Shown in pieces: positions 54,243 through 64,000 of a stretch of 64,000 nt of DNA (its first letter is position 1; each line of letters begins with the position of its first letter). A program made the translations under genes and the position numbers. The stretch covers positions 43,346 to 107,345 of the forward strand of contig NZ_CADEFR010000008.1 in assembly GCF_902826655.1 (NCBI RefSeq), read 5' to 3'. The stretch is from an uncultured Methylibium sp. (GTDB lineage Bacteria; Pseudomonadota; Gammaproteobacteria; Burkholderiales; Burkholderiaceae_C). The notes under the pieces are model-generated. The model saw only the letters and a list, made by a program, of their open reading frames with translations, searched no databases and was not told where the DNA came from.

Positions 54243-54929
54243 ATGCCATCACTGAACCAGTTCGCGTGGGTGAGCGGAACGTCGACCTACCGCTACGGTC
54301 ACCGCTCGATCCCCAACATCCCGATCACCGGTGCGCCGGCCGACGCCAACCTGGCGCGCTGGGCCATGCTTCACGACGGCACGACCTACCGCTTCTACTG
54401 CTTCCGCGGCAGCAGCAGCGACACGCTGTACCAGTTCGGCTTCAACGGCGCGTCCTACGCCTTCGGCCACAACTCCATTCCGATCCTGACGCTCGCCGGT
54501 TTTCCGGCCGACACCGATGCCAGCAGCTTCCAGATGCTGCACGACGGCGCCGACTACCGGCTCTACATGCGCCGCCTGGGCGACCGCCGCACGCTCTACC
54601 AGGCGGCCTGGGTGGCCGGCAGCACGACCTACCGCCACGGCCATCACTCCCTGCCCGTCATCCCGGTGACCGGCTTCCCGCCCGACACCGACTGGTCGCG
54701 CTGGGGCATGCTGCACGACGGACTGGCCTACCGGATCTATGCCTTCAGGCTCGGCAGCAACACCGAGTTCTATCAAGGTTCGTTCAACCGCGCGGCCAAT
54801 GCCTACCAGTACGCCTTCAACTCGATCCCCATGCTGACCCTGGTGGGCACGCCGGCCAACAGCGACCTGTCGGCGTTCGGCATGCTGCACGACAACCTGG
54901 ACTACCGGTTCTACCTGCAGACCCTGTAG
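54243..54929 (+). CDS. Unrecognised protein of four internal repeats
   Basis: Protein of 228 residues without signal peptide or membrane segment. It consists of four repeats of about 54-58 residues (approximate starts 4, 61, 117 and 175). Each has an aromatic start (LYQFGF), an F/H-N/R-SIPxxxxxGxP segment, a D-T-D or similar turn and then the highly conserved MLHDGxxYRxY. Repeats 1 and 3 share WVxGSTTYRxGH, while 2 and 4 share NSIPxLTL, so the pattern is an alternating A-B-A-B. This could form a small beta-propeller or lectin-like fold. I know no family with this motif. GAGGAG precedes the start. Confidence 0.8.
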   Translation: MPSLNQFAWVSGTSTYRYGHRSIPNIPITGAPADANLARWAMLHDGTTYRFYCFRGSSSDTLYQFGFNGASYAFGHNSIPILTLAGFPADTDASSFQMLHDGADYRLYMRRLGDRRTLYQAAWVAGSTTYRHGHHSLPVIPVTGFPPDTDWSRWGMLHDGLAYRIYAFRLGSNTEFYQGSFNRAANAYQYAFNSIPMLTLVGTPANSDLSAFGMLHDNLDYRFYLQTL

Positions 54930-54964
54930 CGCCCGTGGCGGCCCGGCCGCGGCATCATGCGTCC

Positions 54965-55810
54965 ATGCTGAAGGTCACCGAACTGAGGCAGGGCGCGATC
55001 GCGGTCAGCGAGTACCGCTGCAGCGCCGGCCCCGACGACCGCCCCGAGACCGAGCTGCACGGCGGCGATGCCGTGTCCTACGTGCGGCGCGGCGGCTTCG
55101 GCTACCGCAGCCGCGGTCGGTCCTACGAGCTGGTGGCCGGCTCGGTGCTGGCGGGCCGCGCCGGCGACGAGTTCGTCTGCAGCCACGAACACCACTGCTG
55201 CGGCGACGAATGCCTGTCGTTCCGGCTGGCGCCCGAGGTGATCGACTCGGTCGGCGGCGATCGCGGGCGCTGGCGCAGCACCGCGCTGCCGCCGCTGCCC
55301 GAGCTGATGGTGCTGGGCGAGCTGGCCCAGGCGGCGGCCGACGGCCGCAGCGAGATCGGCCTCGACGAGGCCGGTCTGCTGCTGGCGCGCCGCTACGTCG
55401 AGCTGATGACCGGCGCCGACAAGCCGCCGCTGCACGCGAGCGCGCAGGACCGCGGCCGCGCCGCGCGCACCGCGCTGTGGATCGACGCGCACGCCGACCA
55501 GCCCATCGACCTGGAGGCCGCGGCGCGCGAGGCCGGGCTCAGCCCCTATCACTTCCTGCGCGTGTTCGGCCGCGCGCTCGGCGTCACGCCGCACCAGTAC
55601 CTGGTGCGGGCCCGGCTGCGCCGCGCCGCGCGCCTGCTGGCCGAGGATGCCGGTCCGGTGACCGAGATCGCGCTCGACGTCGGTTTCGCCGACCTGTCGA
55701 ACTTCGTGCGCAGCTTCCGTCGTGCGGCCGGCCTGTCGCCGCGGCAGTTCACGCGGCTGTCGCGCGGCGAGCGCAATTTTCTCCAAGAACGCCTGGCCGA
55801 CCCTGCCTAG
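54965..55810 (+). CDS. AraC-family transcriptional regulator
   Basis: Regulator of 281 residues. The N-terminus is a cupin-like sensor with several cysteines and histidines ([15 protein letters not shown] near residues 79-93), suggesting metal or redox sensing, though this is inferred. The C-terminal 100 residues carry two HTH motifs ([20 protein letters not shown] and [20 protein letters not shown]). It stands 26 bases upstream of the VOC gene, which it may control. Confidence 0.9.
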   Translation: MLKVTELRQGAIAVSEYRCSAGPDDRPETELHGGDAVSYVRRGGFGYRSRGRSYELVAGSVLAGRAGDEFVCSHEHHCCGDECLSFRLAPEVIDSVGGDRGRWRSTALPPLPELMVLGELAQAAADGRSEIGLDEAGLLLARRYVELMTGADKPPLHASAQDRGRAARTALWIDAHADQPIDLEAAAREAGLSPYHFLRVFGRALGVTPHQYLVRARLRRAARLLAEDAGPVTEIALDVGFADLSNFVRSFRRAAGLSPRQFTRLSRGERNFLQERLADPA

Positions 55811-55836
55811 CATCGTCTCCACTCAAGGAGACGAGC

Positions 55837-56196
55837 ATGTACGACCACCTCGGATTGAAAGTCGGCAACCTCGACGCCAGCGTGCGTTTCTACGAGGCCG
55901 CGCTGTCGGCGCTGGGCCACGAGCTGGCCTCGCGCGACGACGACGGCGCGGGCCTCGGCCCGCCGGGCGCGCCGGCGCTGTGGCTCTACCGCAGCAAGGC
56001 GCCGGGCCGCGGCACGCACGTGGCCTTCAGCGCCCCGGACCGCGCCGCGGTCGATCGCTTCCATGCCCTGGGCCTGAAAGCCGGCGGCAGCGACAACGGC
56101 AAGCCCGGCCTGCGCAGCGACTACAGCCCGCAGTACTACGCGGCCTTCCTGATCGATCCCGACGGCAACAACGTCGAGGCGGTCTGCCTGCGCTAG
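55837..56196 (+). CDS. VOC-family (glyoxalase-like) protein
   Basis: Protein of 119 residues with the vicinal oxygen chelate fold: the start MYDHLGLKVGNLDASVRFYE, HVAFSAPDRAAVDRFHA in the middle and FLIDPDGNNVEAV at the end. Metal-site positions are His4, His61-region and Glu near the C-terminus. Members are glyoxalases, dioxygenases or resistance proteins; substrate unknown. A CAAGGAGACG ribosome site precedes the start. It is likely co-expressed with the upstream AraC gene. Confidence 0.87.
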   Translation: MYDHLGLKVGNLDASVRFYEAALSALGHELASRDDDGAGLGPPGAPALWLYRSKAPGRGTHVAFSAPDRAAVDRFHALGLKAGGSDNGKPGLRSDYSPQYYAAFLIDPDGNNVEAVCLR

Positions 56197-56338
56197 GGCC
56201 TGGAGCGTCGCTGTTGCCAACTGCATCACGCCGCGAGCACCGACCCCCCCGTTCGACCTAGCTCATCCGGTGGATGGCGACAGCCGGCTTCGTCGCCGAA
56301 GCTTCGTTCACGGCGAAGCGACGATCGGGGAGAGCACG

Positions 56339-56605
56339 ATGAGACTCTGGGAACGAAACGGCAGCGGCAGCGCACGGCGCGCACACCGGCTCGTCGAGGC
56401 CTATCGCGGCGACCGCCAGCTGGCCCCGGCGATCCAGGCCGCCATCGAGGCCGCGGTGGCCGACAAGCTGGCCTGGGGCGTGCTGCCGGCGCTGGACGAT
56501 CACCTGCGCGCGACGGTCGACCTCTATGCGGTGGCCGACCTGCCCGAGGTCGAGATCCGGCCGCTCGCGCCGCAGGCCTGGCGGATCGCGCCGCTGGCGG
56601 CCTGA
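56339..56605 (+). CDS. Small hypothetical protein
   Basis: Protein of 88 residues without a recognised family. It is soluble, begins MRLWERNGSGSARRAHRLVE and has two probable helices (residues 14-30 and 32-60) and a C-terminal strand-rich end. GGGGAGAG lies before the start, and codon use fits the neighbours, which favours a real gene. It is isolated: the VOC gene ends 142 bases upstream, and the livF gene is convergent. Confidence 0.55.
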   Translation: MRLWERNGSGSARRAHRLVEAYRGDRQLAPAIQAAIEAAVADKLAWGVLPALDDHLRATVDLYAVADLPEVEIRPLAPQAWRIAPLAA

Positions 56606-56609
56606 GGCC

Positions 56610-57337
<728 letters not shown>

Positions 57338-57338
<1 letters not shown>

Positions 57339-59143
57339 CAGTGTTCCGTCCCCAAGTAGGCGGCGCGGACCGCCGGGCTGGCCTGCACCTCGGCCGGCGT
57401 GCCTTCCATCAGCAGCGTGCCGAACTCCATCACGACGATGCGGTCCACGAGGCCCATCACGAAGTCCATGTCGTGCTCGACGAGCAGGATCGAAAGACCC
57501 TCGGCCTTGAGCTGCCGCAGCACCGCGGCCAGCGCCTGCTTCTCCTTCAGGCGCAGGCCGGCGGCCGGCTCGTCCAGCAGCAGCAGCGCCGGGTCGGTGG
57601 CCAGCGCGCGCGCGATCTCGACCAGGCGCTGCGGGCCGAGCGCCAGGTTGCCGGCCAGCTCGTGCCCCTGCGCGCCCAGGCCGATGCGCGCGAGCTGGGT
57701 CTCGGCCTCGCGGAACAGCTGGCGCTCCTCGGCGCGGTCCAGGCGCAGCATCGCCGCGAGCGTGCCCTTGCGGCTGCGCAGGTGGCCGCCGAGGGCGACG
57801 TTCTCGAGCACCGTCATCTCGGGGATCAGCTTGACGTGCTGGAAGGTGCGCGACATGCCGCGCTCGGCGATCTGCCGCGAGCCGAGCGCGCCGACCGGCT
57901 GGCCGCGGAAGCGCACCGCGCCGCGCGTCAGCGGCAGCACGCCGGAGACGAGGTTGAAGGTGGTGGACTTGCCGGCGCCGTTGGGTCCGATCAGGCCGAC
58001 GATCTGTCCGGCGCGCACCTGGAAGCTGACGTCGTTGACGGCGACCAGGCCGCCGAACTCCTTGCGCACCGCCTGCGCGTCGAGCAGCAGCTCGCCGGGC
58101 GTCGGCTTGCTGCGCGCCGGCAGCGGCGGTGCATCGGCCCAGTCGCGCGCGCGTTCGCGCGCCGGCACGCGGCGGCGCAGCGCCTTCACCGCCATCGGCC
58201 ACAGGCCGTCGGGCGCGTACTTCAGCGCCAGCACCAGCACGATGCCGAAGACGATGATCTCGTAGCTGCCGCTGCCGCCCAGCAGGGCCGGCAGCCAGAC
58301 CTGCAGCTGCTCCTCGATCAGCTTGACGATGGCCGCGCCGGCGAAGGCGCCGCCGACCTGGCCGACGCCGCCGACCACCGCCATGAAGAGGTACTCGATG
58401 CCCATCTTCAGGCTGAAGGGCGAGGGGTTCACCGTGCGCTGGAAATGCGCGAACAGCCAGCCCGACACGGCGGCGAACAGCGCCGCGATGACGAAGATCA
58501 CGACCTTGCAGCGGAAGCTCGACACCCCCATCGCCTCGGCCATCACCGCGCTGCCGCCCGGGCCGGCCTTGCTGGCGCGGATCGCGCGGCCGACGCGCGA
58601 GTCGAGCAAGCGCGTCAGCGCCAGCGCCCCCAGCAGCGCCAGGCCCCAGATCAGGTAGTAGATGCTGCGGCCCTGGTTGAAGTCGATGCCGCCGAGCGAC
58701 AGCGCCGGCACGCCCAGCAGGCCGTCGTACTTGCCGAGCGCCTCGCTGGTGCCCATCAGGTAGTAGATCGACAGGCCCCAGGCGATGGTCGCGAGCGGCA
58801 GGTAGTGGCCCGACATGCGCAGCGTCAGCCAGGCCAGCACCAGCGCAGCCAGCAGCGTGAGGCCCAGGCCGACCCACAGCGCGAGCCACGGCGAGACGCC
58901 CGTCTGCGTGCTGAGCCAGGCCGTCGTGTAGGCGCCGATGCCGACGAAGGCCGCCTGGCCGAAGGAGGTGAGCCCGCCGACGCCGGTCAGCAGCACCAGG
59001 CCCAGCACCACCAGCGCGTACAGGCCGATGTAGTTGAGCTGGGTGATCCAGAACTCGGGCACCGGCAGCAGCGGCAGGGCCGCGACGATGGCGAGGAAGG
59101 CCAGCAGGGGCCAGCGCGTGCGCAGCATCGAACTACTCTTCAT
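57338..59143 (-). CDS. Fused LivM permease and LivG ATPase
   Basis: Protein of 601 residues combining two Liv components. Residues 1 to about 330 are the LivM permease ([20 protein letters not shown], several membrane segments, ending in an inner loop). From about residue 353 it is the LivG ATPase ([20 protein letters not shown]), with Walker A at 386-394 (Lys392), [15 protein letters not shown] as the signature region and [11 protein letters not shown] as Walker B. Fusion places permease and ATPase in one chain. The start overlaps the LivH gene by 11 bases. Confidence 0.93.
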
Positions 59144-60170
59144 CGGAGTGGCGGTCGCGCAGCGAGCGCCACAGCAGCACCGGCAGGATCGCGGTGAAGA
59201 CGATGACTTCCTTGTAGGCGCTGGCCCAGAAGGAGCCGAAGCTCTCGAGCAGCCCGACGCCGAGCGCGCCGACGAAGGCCAGCGGGTAGCTCGCCAGCCC
59301 GGCGAAGACCGCGGCGACGAAGCCCTTCAGGCCGATCAGGAAGCCGCTGTCGTAGACCATCGTCAGGTTGGGCCCGATCAGCAGGCCCGAGAGCGCGCCG
59401 ATGAAGGCGGCCATCGTGAACGACAGGCGACCGGCCGTGTCGCTGGAGATGCCCATCAGCCGGGCGCCCAGCCGGTTGACCGCGGTGGCGCGCAGCGCCT
59501 TGCCCTGCAGCGAGCGCTCGAAGTACAGGAACAGCAGCACGATCAGCGCCGCCGAGACGCCGAAGATGATGACGGTCTGGCCGCTGATCGCCAGCGGCCC
59601 GAGCGCGAAGCGCGCGTCCCAGAAGCTGGGGTTGCGCGAGCCCTCGGCACCGAAGGCGACGAGGCCGATGCCGGTCAGCGCGAAGTGCACGCCGACCGAG
59701 ACGATCAGCAGCACCAGCACGCTGGCGCCAGCCAGCGACTGGTAGGCCAGGCGATAGACCAGCGGCCCCATCGGCGTGATCAGCGCCAGCGTCAGCAGCG
59801 CCTGCAGCATCAGCGGCGGCTGCTGCGGCGCCAGCCAGATCGACAGCGCCGCGGCCGGCAGCGGCACGGCCAGCGTGCGCAGCGCACCGAGCGCGAGGCG
59901 CCGCGGCGCCGCGCCGCGGCGCCAGCCGGCGACGGCGTCGAGCACGACCACCGCCGCGGCCATCGCCAGCAGCAGCCACACCGTGCCCGGCACCTTGCCG
60001 AGCTGGAACACGCCGACGGTCAGCGCCGCGAAGGCGACGAACTCGCCCTGCGGAATGAAGATCACGCGCGTCACCGCGAACACCAGCACCGTGGCCAGCG
60101 CCAGCAGCGCGTAGACGGCGCCGTTGGTCAGGCCGTCGAGGGCCAGGATGCTGGCGATGGTGAGGTCCAT
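59133..60170 (-). CDS. livH: Branched-chain-type ABC transporter permease LivH
   Basis: Inner-membrane permease of 345 residues with about eight hydrophobic segments. Marks are [33 protein letters not shown] and [20 protein letters not shown]. It is longer than the usual LivH (about 300 residues) because of an extra loop and helices near residues 75-130. It heads a three-gene unit. The substrate-binding protein (LivJ/K) expected for such a system is not in this window. Confidence 0.92.
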   Translation of the reverse strand: MDLTIASILALDGLTNGAVYALLALATVLVFAVTRVIFIPQGEFVAFAALTVGVFQLGKVPGTVWLLLAMAAAVVVLDAVAGWRRGAAPRRLALGALRTLAVPLPAAALSIWLAPQQPPLMLQALLTLALITPMGPLVYRLAYQSLAGASVLVLLIVSVGVHFALTGIGLVAFGAEGSRNPSFWDARFALGPLAISGQTVIIFGVSAALIVLLFLYFERSLQGKALRATAVNRLGARLMGISSDTAGRLSFTMAAFIGALSGLLIGPNLTMVYDSGFLIGLKGFVAAVFAGLASYPLAFVGALGVGLLESFGSFWASAYKEVIVFTAILPVLLWRSLRDRHSDEE

Positions 60171-60281
60171 GGAGGCGGGGTCGGTTGGCGGCGCCGCAGG
60201 CGCGGGCGGATGATGCCGCAGCCGCGCGGGGCTTCGGCACCGGACACACCCGCAGGCGCGGCCTCGGGTATGGTGCGCGCC

Positions 60282-61217
60282 ATGCGAATGTTCGTGAGCG
60301 TGTCGCATCGCGCCCTGGCCGTGCTGGGCGCTGCGCTGATCGCCGGCTGCGCATCCGGGCCGAAGTCGCCGGCGCCGCTGCCCGGCCGCGACGGCCCGGC
60401 CGCCGAGATCCCGGCCGACCTGGCCCGCGTGCCCGACGCCGAACCGCGCGTCGAGCCGATCCGCAGCGGCGGGCCCAACAAGCCCTACGAGGTGCTGGGC
60501 CGCAGCTACACGCCGCTGGCGCGCGACGTGCCGCTCCGGGAGAAGGGCCTGGCCTCGTGGTACGGCCGCAAGTTCCACGGTCGCAAGACCGCCAGCGGCG
60601 AGATCTACGACATGCACGCGATGACGGCGGCCCACAAGACCATGCCGCTGCCCAGCTATGCGCGCGTGCGCAATCCGGCCAACGGCCGCGAGATCATCGT
60701 GCGCGTCAACGACCGCGGGCCCTTCGTCGCCGGCCGCATCATCGACCTGAGCTACACCGCGGCGCTCAAGCTCGACCTGCTGCGCGGCGTGGCGCCGGTC
60801 GAGGTCGAGCGCCTGCGCTTCGACGAGATCCGCAGCGGTGCGTGGCGGCGCGACGGACCGCCGCGGCCGGTCGAGCCGGCGCCGGCCGAGGTGGCCGTCG
60901 CGCCGCCCGCCATCGAATTGCCGCGCACGCCGGACACGGCCGAGGCCGGCGACGGCGGACCGCCCGCCGCGACGCCGCCCGCGCGCGGCTTCTGGGTGCA
61001 GCTGGGCGCCTTCCGCGAACGCGGCGGGGCCGAGGACTTCCAGCAGCGCGTCGCGGTCGAGCTGGACTGGCTGGCGCCGCGCATGGCGGTCTTCAGCGAC
61101 GCGCCGCTGTTCCGCCTGCAGGCGGGACCCTATGCCTCGCGCGACGAGGCCCAGGGCGCCGCGCAGCGCGTGCGCGAGGCGCTGCAGCTGGTGCCGGTGA
61201 TCGTCGAGCGGCGCTAG
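60282..61217 (+). CDS. rlpA: RlpA-family septal-ring lytic transglycosylase
   Basis: Outer-membrane lipoprotein of 311 residues with lipobox LIAGC near residue 21. The double-psi beta-barrel holds His118 (MTAAHKTMP) and Asp144 (VNDRGPF), whose 26-residue spacing equals that of the catalytic pair in Pseudomonas RlpA. A SPOR domain ends the protein ([20 protein letters not shown] onward), which binds denuded glycan at division sites. The start at 60282 is chosen for the lipoprotein signal; an ATG at 60270 would add four residues. Confidence 0.93.
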   Translation: MRMFVSVSHRALAVLGAALIAGCASGPKSPAPLPGRDGPAAEIPADLARVPDAEPRVEPIRSGGPNKPYEVLGRSYTPLARDVPLREKGLASWYGRKFHGRKTASGEIYDMHAMTAAHKTMPLPSYARVRNPANGREIIVRVNDRGPFVAGRIIDLSYTAALKLDLLRGVAPVEVERLRFDEIRSGAWRRDGPPRPVEPAPAEVAVAPPAIELPRTPDTAEAGDGGPPAATPPARGFWVQLGAFRERGGAEDFQQRVAVELDWLAPRMAVFSDAPLFRLQAGPYASRDEAQGAAQRVREALQLVPVIVERR

Positions 61218-61226
61218 GCTCGCGCG

Positions 61227-61994
61227 CTAGCGGCCGCCGGCGACGTCGAGCACCGCGCCGGTCACGTAGCTCGCCTCGTCCGACAGCAGCCAGACGATGC
61301 TGCGTGCCACTTCGTCGGCGGTGCCGGCGCGCTGCATCGGCAGCTGCGGCGCCAGCTCGCGGGCCCGATCGGGCTGGCCGCCGGACGCGTGGATGTCGGT
61401 CTCGATGATGCCGGGCCGCACCGCGTTGACGCGCACGCCCTCGGCCGCCACCTCGCGCGCGAGGCCGAGCGTGAAGGTGTCGATCGCGGCCTTGGCCGCG
61501 GCGTAGTCGACGTACTGCCCCGGCGAGCCCAGGCGCGCCGCGGCCGACGAGACGTTGACGATCGCGCCGCCCGCGCCGCCGTGGCGCGTGCTCAGGCGCC
61601 GCACGGCCTCGCGCGCGCAGGCGAAGCTGCCAAAGACGTTGACCGCGAACATGCGCTGCAGGCGCGCGGCGTCCATCTCGTCGACGCGCGCGGCGACGTC
61701 GACGACGCCGGCGTTGTTGACCAGGCCGCGCAGGCGCGAGCGCCCGTCGGGCCCGGCGCCGAAGTGCGCGTCGACCGTGGCGAACAGGCGCACCACGGCC
61801 GCGTCGTCGGCGACGTCGGCGCGGAAGGCCGCGGTCTCGGCGCCGGCGGCGCGCAGGCGCTCGACCAGCGCCGCGGCGGCGCGCTCGTCGCGGGCATAGT
61901 TCAGGGCCACGGCCCAGCCGCGGGCCGCGGCGAGTTCGGCGACGGCGCGACCGATGCCGCGGCTGGCGCCGGTGACGAGCAACACGGGTTTCAT
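61227..61994 (-). CDS. SDR-family oxidoreductase
   Basis: Short-chain dehydrogenase of 255 residues. The NAD(P) motif is TGASRGIG (residues 8-15), followed by NNAGV, the catalytic serine in VNVSSAAAR, Tyr and Lys in YVDYAAAKAAID, and VRPGIIETDIHASGG. The sequence is close to 3-oxoacyl-ACP reductase-like (FabG-type) members, with unknown substrate. It is divergent from the PhoX gene by 36 bases. Confidence 0.9.
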   Translation of the reverse strand: MKPVLLVTGASRGIGRAVAELAAARGWAVALNYARDERAAAALVERLRAAGAETAAFRADVADDAAVVRLFATVDAHFGAGPDGRSRLRGLVNNAGVVDVAARVDEMDAARLQRMFAVNVFGSFACAREAVRRLSTRHGGAGGAIVNVSSAAARLGSPGQYVDYAAAKAAIDTFTLGLAREVAAEGVRVNAVRPGIIETDIHASGGQPDRARELAPQLPMQRAGTADEVARSIVWLLSDEASYVTGAVLDVAGGR

Positions 61995-62030
61995 GGCCGC
62001 GAGGGTAGCGCGGCCGACGACGGAGCGGCG

Positions 62031-63950
62031 ATGCCCAAGGACTTTGCGTCGATGGAGGATTCGAATCCGTCGACCGCGCCCGACCTCCACGCGCTGAGCG
62101 ATCCGGCGCGCCGCGTCGTCGTGGGCGGCGGTCTGGCGGCGGCGCTGCGGCGCGTGCTGGCGCCGCTGGCCGGGCTGGCGTCGGCCGGCGCCGTGGCGGC
62201 TCGCCGGCGGCCCCTGCTGGGCTTCGACTCGGTGCCGACGTCCGTCGCCGACACGGTCGTCGTGCCGCCCGGCTACGTGGCCGAGGTGCTGATCGCCTGG
62301 GGCGACCCGATCGGCGCAGCGGCCGGTCAGCCGGCCTTCGCGTCCGACGCGAGCCAGGGCGCCGACGAGCAGGCGCTGCAGTCGGGCATGCACCACGACG
62401 GCATGCACTTCTTTCCGGTCTCGGCCACGCGCGGCCTGCTGGTGACCAACCACGAGTACGTCGACGACGGCCTGCTGCACGCCGACGGCCTGGCGAACTG
62501 GAGCGCCGACAAGGTGCGCAAGTCGCAGGCGGCGCACGGCGTGTCGGTGATCGAGATCGTGCGCAGGCGCGGCGGGCGCTGGCACGTGCTGCGGCCTTCG
62601 CGCCACGCGCGCCGCATCACCGCGACGACGCCGATGCGCATCGCCGGCCCGGCCGCCGGCCACGCGCTGATGCAGACCGCACTCGACCCCGGCGGCACGC
62701 AGGTGCTGGGGACGTTCAACAACTGCGCCCACGGCGTCACGCCCTGGGGCACCTACCTCGCCTGCGAGGAGAACTTCGTCGACTACTTCCGCGCGCCCGA
62801 GCCGCTCGATGCGCACCAGCGCCGCTGGGGTTTGCGCGCCAGCAGCGGCGGCTGGTACCGCTGGCACGAGCACGACGAGCGCTTCGATGCGCGCCGCCAT
62901 CCGAACGAGTTCAACCGCCACGGCTGGGTCGTCGAGATCGATCCCTTCGATCCGGACAGCACGCCGGTCAAGCGCACCGCGCTCGGCCGCGCCGCGCACG
63001 AGGGGGCCTGGGTCGCGCAGGCGCCCGACGGCCGCGTCGCCGTCTACATGGGCGAGGACGCGCGCTTCGAGTACCTCTACAAGTTCGTCTCGCGCGACGC
63101 GGTGCGGCCCGGTGGCTACGCCGCCAATCGCACGCTGCTGGATCACGGCACGCTCCATGTCGCGCGCTTCGACGCCGACGGGCGCGGCGAGTGGATCCCG
63201 CTGGTCGCCGGGCAGGGCGGGCTCGATGCCGAGGCCGGCTTCGGCAGCCAGGGCGAGCTGCTGGTGAAGACGCGCCAGGCCGCCGACCGCGTCGGCGCGA
63301 CGCGCCTGGACCGGCCCGAGTGGACGGCCGGCGATCCGCGCACCGGCGAGGTCTACTGCAGCCTCACCAACAACCGCGCGCGCGGCCAGGCCGGCCAGCC
63401 GCCGGTCGATGCCGCCAACCCGCGCGCCGGCAACAGCATGGGCCAGATCCTGCGCTGGAAGGAAGACGGCGGCTTCGCCGGCACGCGCTTCACCTGGGAG
63501 CACTTCGTGCTGGCCGGCGACCCGGCCAACGAACGGCCCGAGGCGCGCGGCAACGTGCGCGGCGATGCCTTCGGCAGCCCCGACGGCCTGTACGTCGACC
63601 CGCGCGGCGTGCTGTGGATCCAGACCGACGCCTCGAGCACCGCGCTCGGCCGCGGTGACTACGCGCGCCTGGGCAACAACATGATGCTGGCGGCCGACCC
63701 GGTGAGCGGCGAAGTGCGGCGCTTCCTGACCGGGCCGGTGGGTAGCGAGATCGCCGGCGCGGTGATGACCCCCGACCTGCGCACGCTGTTCGTCAACATC
63801 CAGCACCCGGGCGAGTCGCCGGGTGATCGCAGCGATCCGGGAGCGCCGACGCGGCACTCGAGCTGGCCGCAGGAGCATGGCGCGGGCGGCCGGCCGCGGT
63901 CGGCGACGCTGGTGGTGCGGAGGCGGGACGGGGGGGTGATCGGGAGCTAG
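62031..63950 (+). CDS. PhoX-family phosphatase-like protein (DUF839)
   Basis: Protein of 639 residues. The family text includes FFPVSATRGLLVTNHEYVDD, GTYLACEENFVDYF, VAVYMGEDARFEYLYKFVSR and SSTALGRGDYARLGNN. PhoX enzymes are Ca/Fe alkaline phosphatases exported by Tat. Here the N-terminus has ARRVVVGGGLAAALRRVL near residues 26-43, a Tat-like Arg pair with a weak hydrophobic core, so export is likely but not certain. The last 30 residues are basic. No phosphate-regulon box is recognisable upstream. Confidence 0.87.
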   Translation: MPKDFASMEDSNPSTAPDLHALSDPARRVVVGGGLAAALRRVLAPLAGLASAGAVAARRRPLLGFDSVPTSVADTVVVPPGYVAEVLIAWGDPIGAAAGQPAFASDASQGADEQALQSGMHHDGMHFFPVSATRGLLVTNHEYVDDGLLHADGLANWSADKVRKSQAAHGVSVIEIVRRRGGRWHVLRPSRHARRITATTPMRIAGPAAGHALMQTALDPGGTQVLGTFNNCAHGVTPWGTYLACEENFVDYFRAPEPLDAHQRRWGLRASSGGWYRWHEHDERFDARRHPNEFNRHGWVVEIDPFDPDSTPVKRTALGRAAHEGAWVAQAPDGRVAVYMGEDARFEYLYKFVSRDAVRPGGYAANRTLLDHGTLHVARFDADGRGEWIPLVAGQGGLDAEAGFGSQGELLVKTRQAADRVGATRLDRPEWTAGDPRTGEVYCSLTNNRARGQAGQPPVDAANPRAGNSMGQILRWKEDGGFAGTRFTWEHFVLAGDPANERPEARGNVRGDAFGSPDGLYVDPRGVLWIQTDASSTALGRGDYARLGNNMMLAADPVSGEVRRFLTGPVGSEIAGAVMTPDLRTLFVNIQHPGESPGDRSDPGAPTRHSSWPQEHGAGGRPRSATLVVRRRDGGVIGS

Positions 63951-64000
63951 CTGTGACGTTCCGATAGGTTGTTCATCCGTTCCTGATTTGGGAAGCTGGG

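Noticed and set aside
61227-63878. A long minus-strand frame extending the SDR gene through the PhoX gene
   Set aside because: The SDR protein starts cleanly at 61994 with TGASRGIG eight residues in. The extension is the reverse of PhoX and has no motif.

Overview
This window is an ordinary, gene-dense chromosomal segment of very high G+C. The gene content and several local gene orders suggest a betaproteobacterium of the order Burkholderiales, of the Rubrivivax/Piscinibacter/Methylibium kind. Supporting signs are lplT-alr-radA proximity, ilvE followed by a zf-CHCC protein and waaF, a PEP-CTERM-like protein, a 16-strand-type porin and a pca/pob cluster. The assignment is an inference from these families. 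I see no insertion sequence, prophage, integron or CRISPR array.

Region 1 (1-7400): the tail of an unknown gene, a PsiF protein, a LysR regulator divergent from an L-2-haloacid dehalogenase, malate synthase A, then an envelope stress module made of a duplicated DUF4394 lipoprotein, an ECF sigma factor and a RskA-type anti-sigma factor. An inverted-repeat region of about 225 bp follows. Region 2 (7.4-21.7 kb): a PQQ-type sugar dehydrogenase with a small cytochrome c, an M13 metallopeptidase, a DHA2 efflux pump, a geranylgeranyl-reductase-like flavoprotein, several small proteins, a Gdx/SugE exporter, a zinc-ribbon metallopeptidase divergent from a class II glutamine amidotransferase, a LytS/LytTR two-component pair and a DUF4382 lipoprotein. 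Region 3 (21.8-30 kb): a two-subunit molybdenum hydroxylase, an amino-acid ABC binding protein plus permease without ATPase, a porin, an EamA transporter and LplT.

Region 4 (30-42.6 kb): alr, a small membrane protein, a DUF697-like protein, arfB, radA, a phosphoesterase, a PEP-CTERM-like protein, ilvE, a zinc-finger protein, waaF, then a second SigK/RskA-type module with a DUF3455 lipoprotein, followed by an NTF2-like protein, a YheT-type hydrolase and a cytochrome c5. Region 5 (42.7-46.3 kb): tRNA-Arg(CCG) and divergent copZ and copA genes, each preceded by a CueR/MerR-type promoter, then a hydroxypyruvate isomerase.

Region 6 (46.3-54.1 kb) is a protocatechuate/4-hydroxybenzoate cluster: pcaH, pcaG, pcaB, a fused PcaC-PcaD protein, a DUF456 membrane protein and pcaIJ on the minus strand, diverging from an IclR regulator and pobA on the plus strand. 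Together these convert 4-hydroxybenzoate to protocatechuate and on to 3-oxoadipyl-CoA; the final thiolase is not in the window. Region 7 (54.2-64 kb): an unrecognised protein built of four internal repeats, an AraC regulator and a VOC protein, a Liv-type ABC transporter with the LivM permease fused to the LivG ATPase, an RlpA lipoprotein, an SDR and a PhoX-family protein.

The observation I rate highest is that the two sigma/anti-sigma modules, 33 kb apart, each have next to them a lipoprotein or secreted-protein gene carrying the same GCATCC-N15/16-CCGTAG promoter-like sequence. It resembles the promoter described for SigK (ECF19-type) sigma factors.
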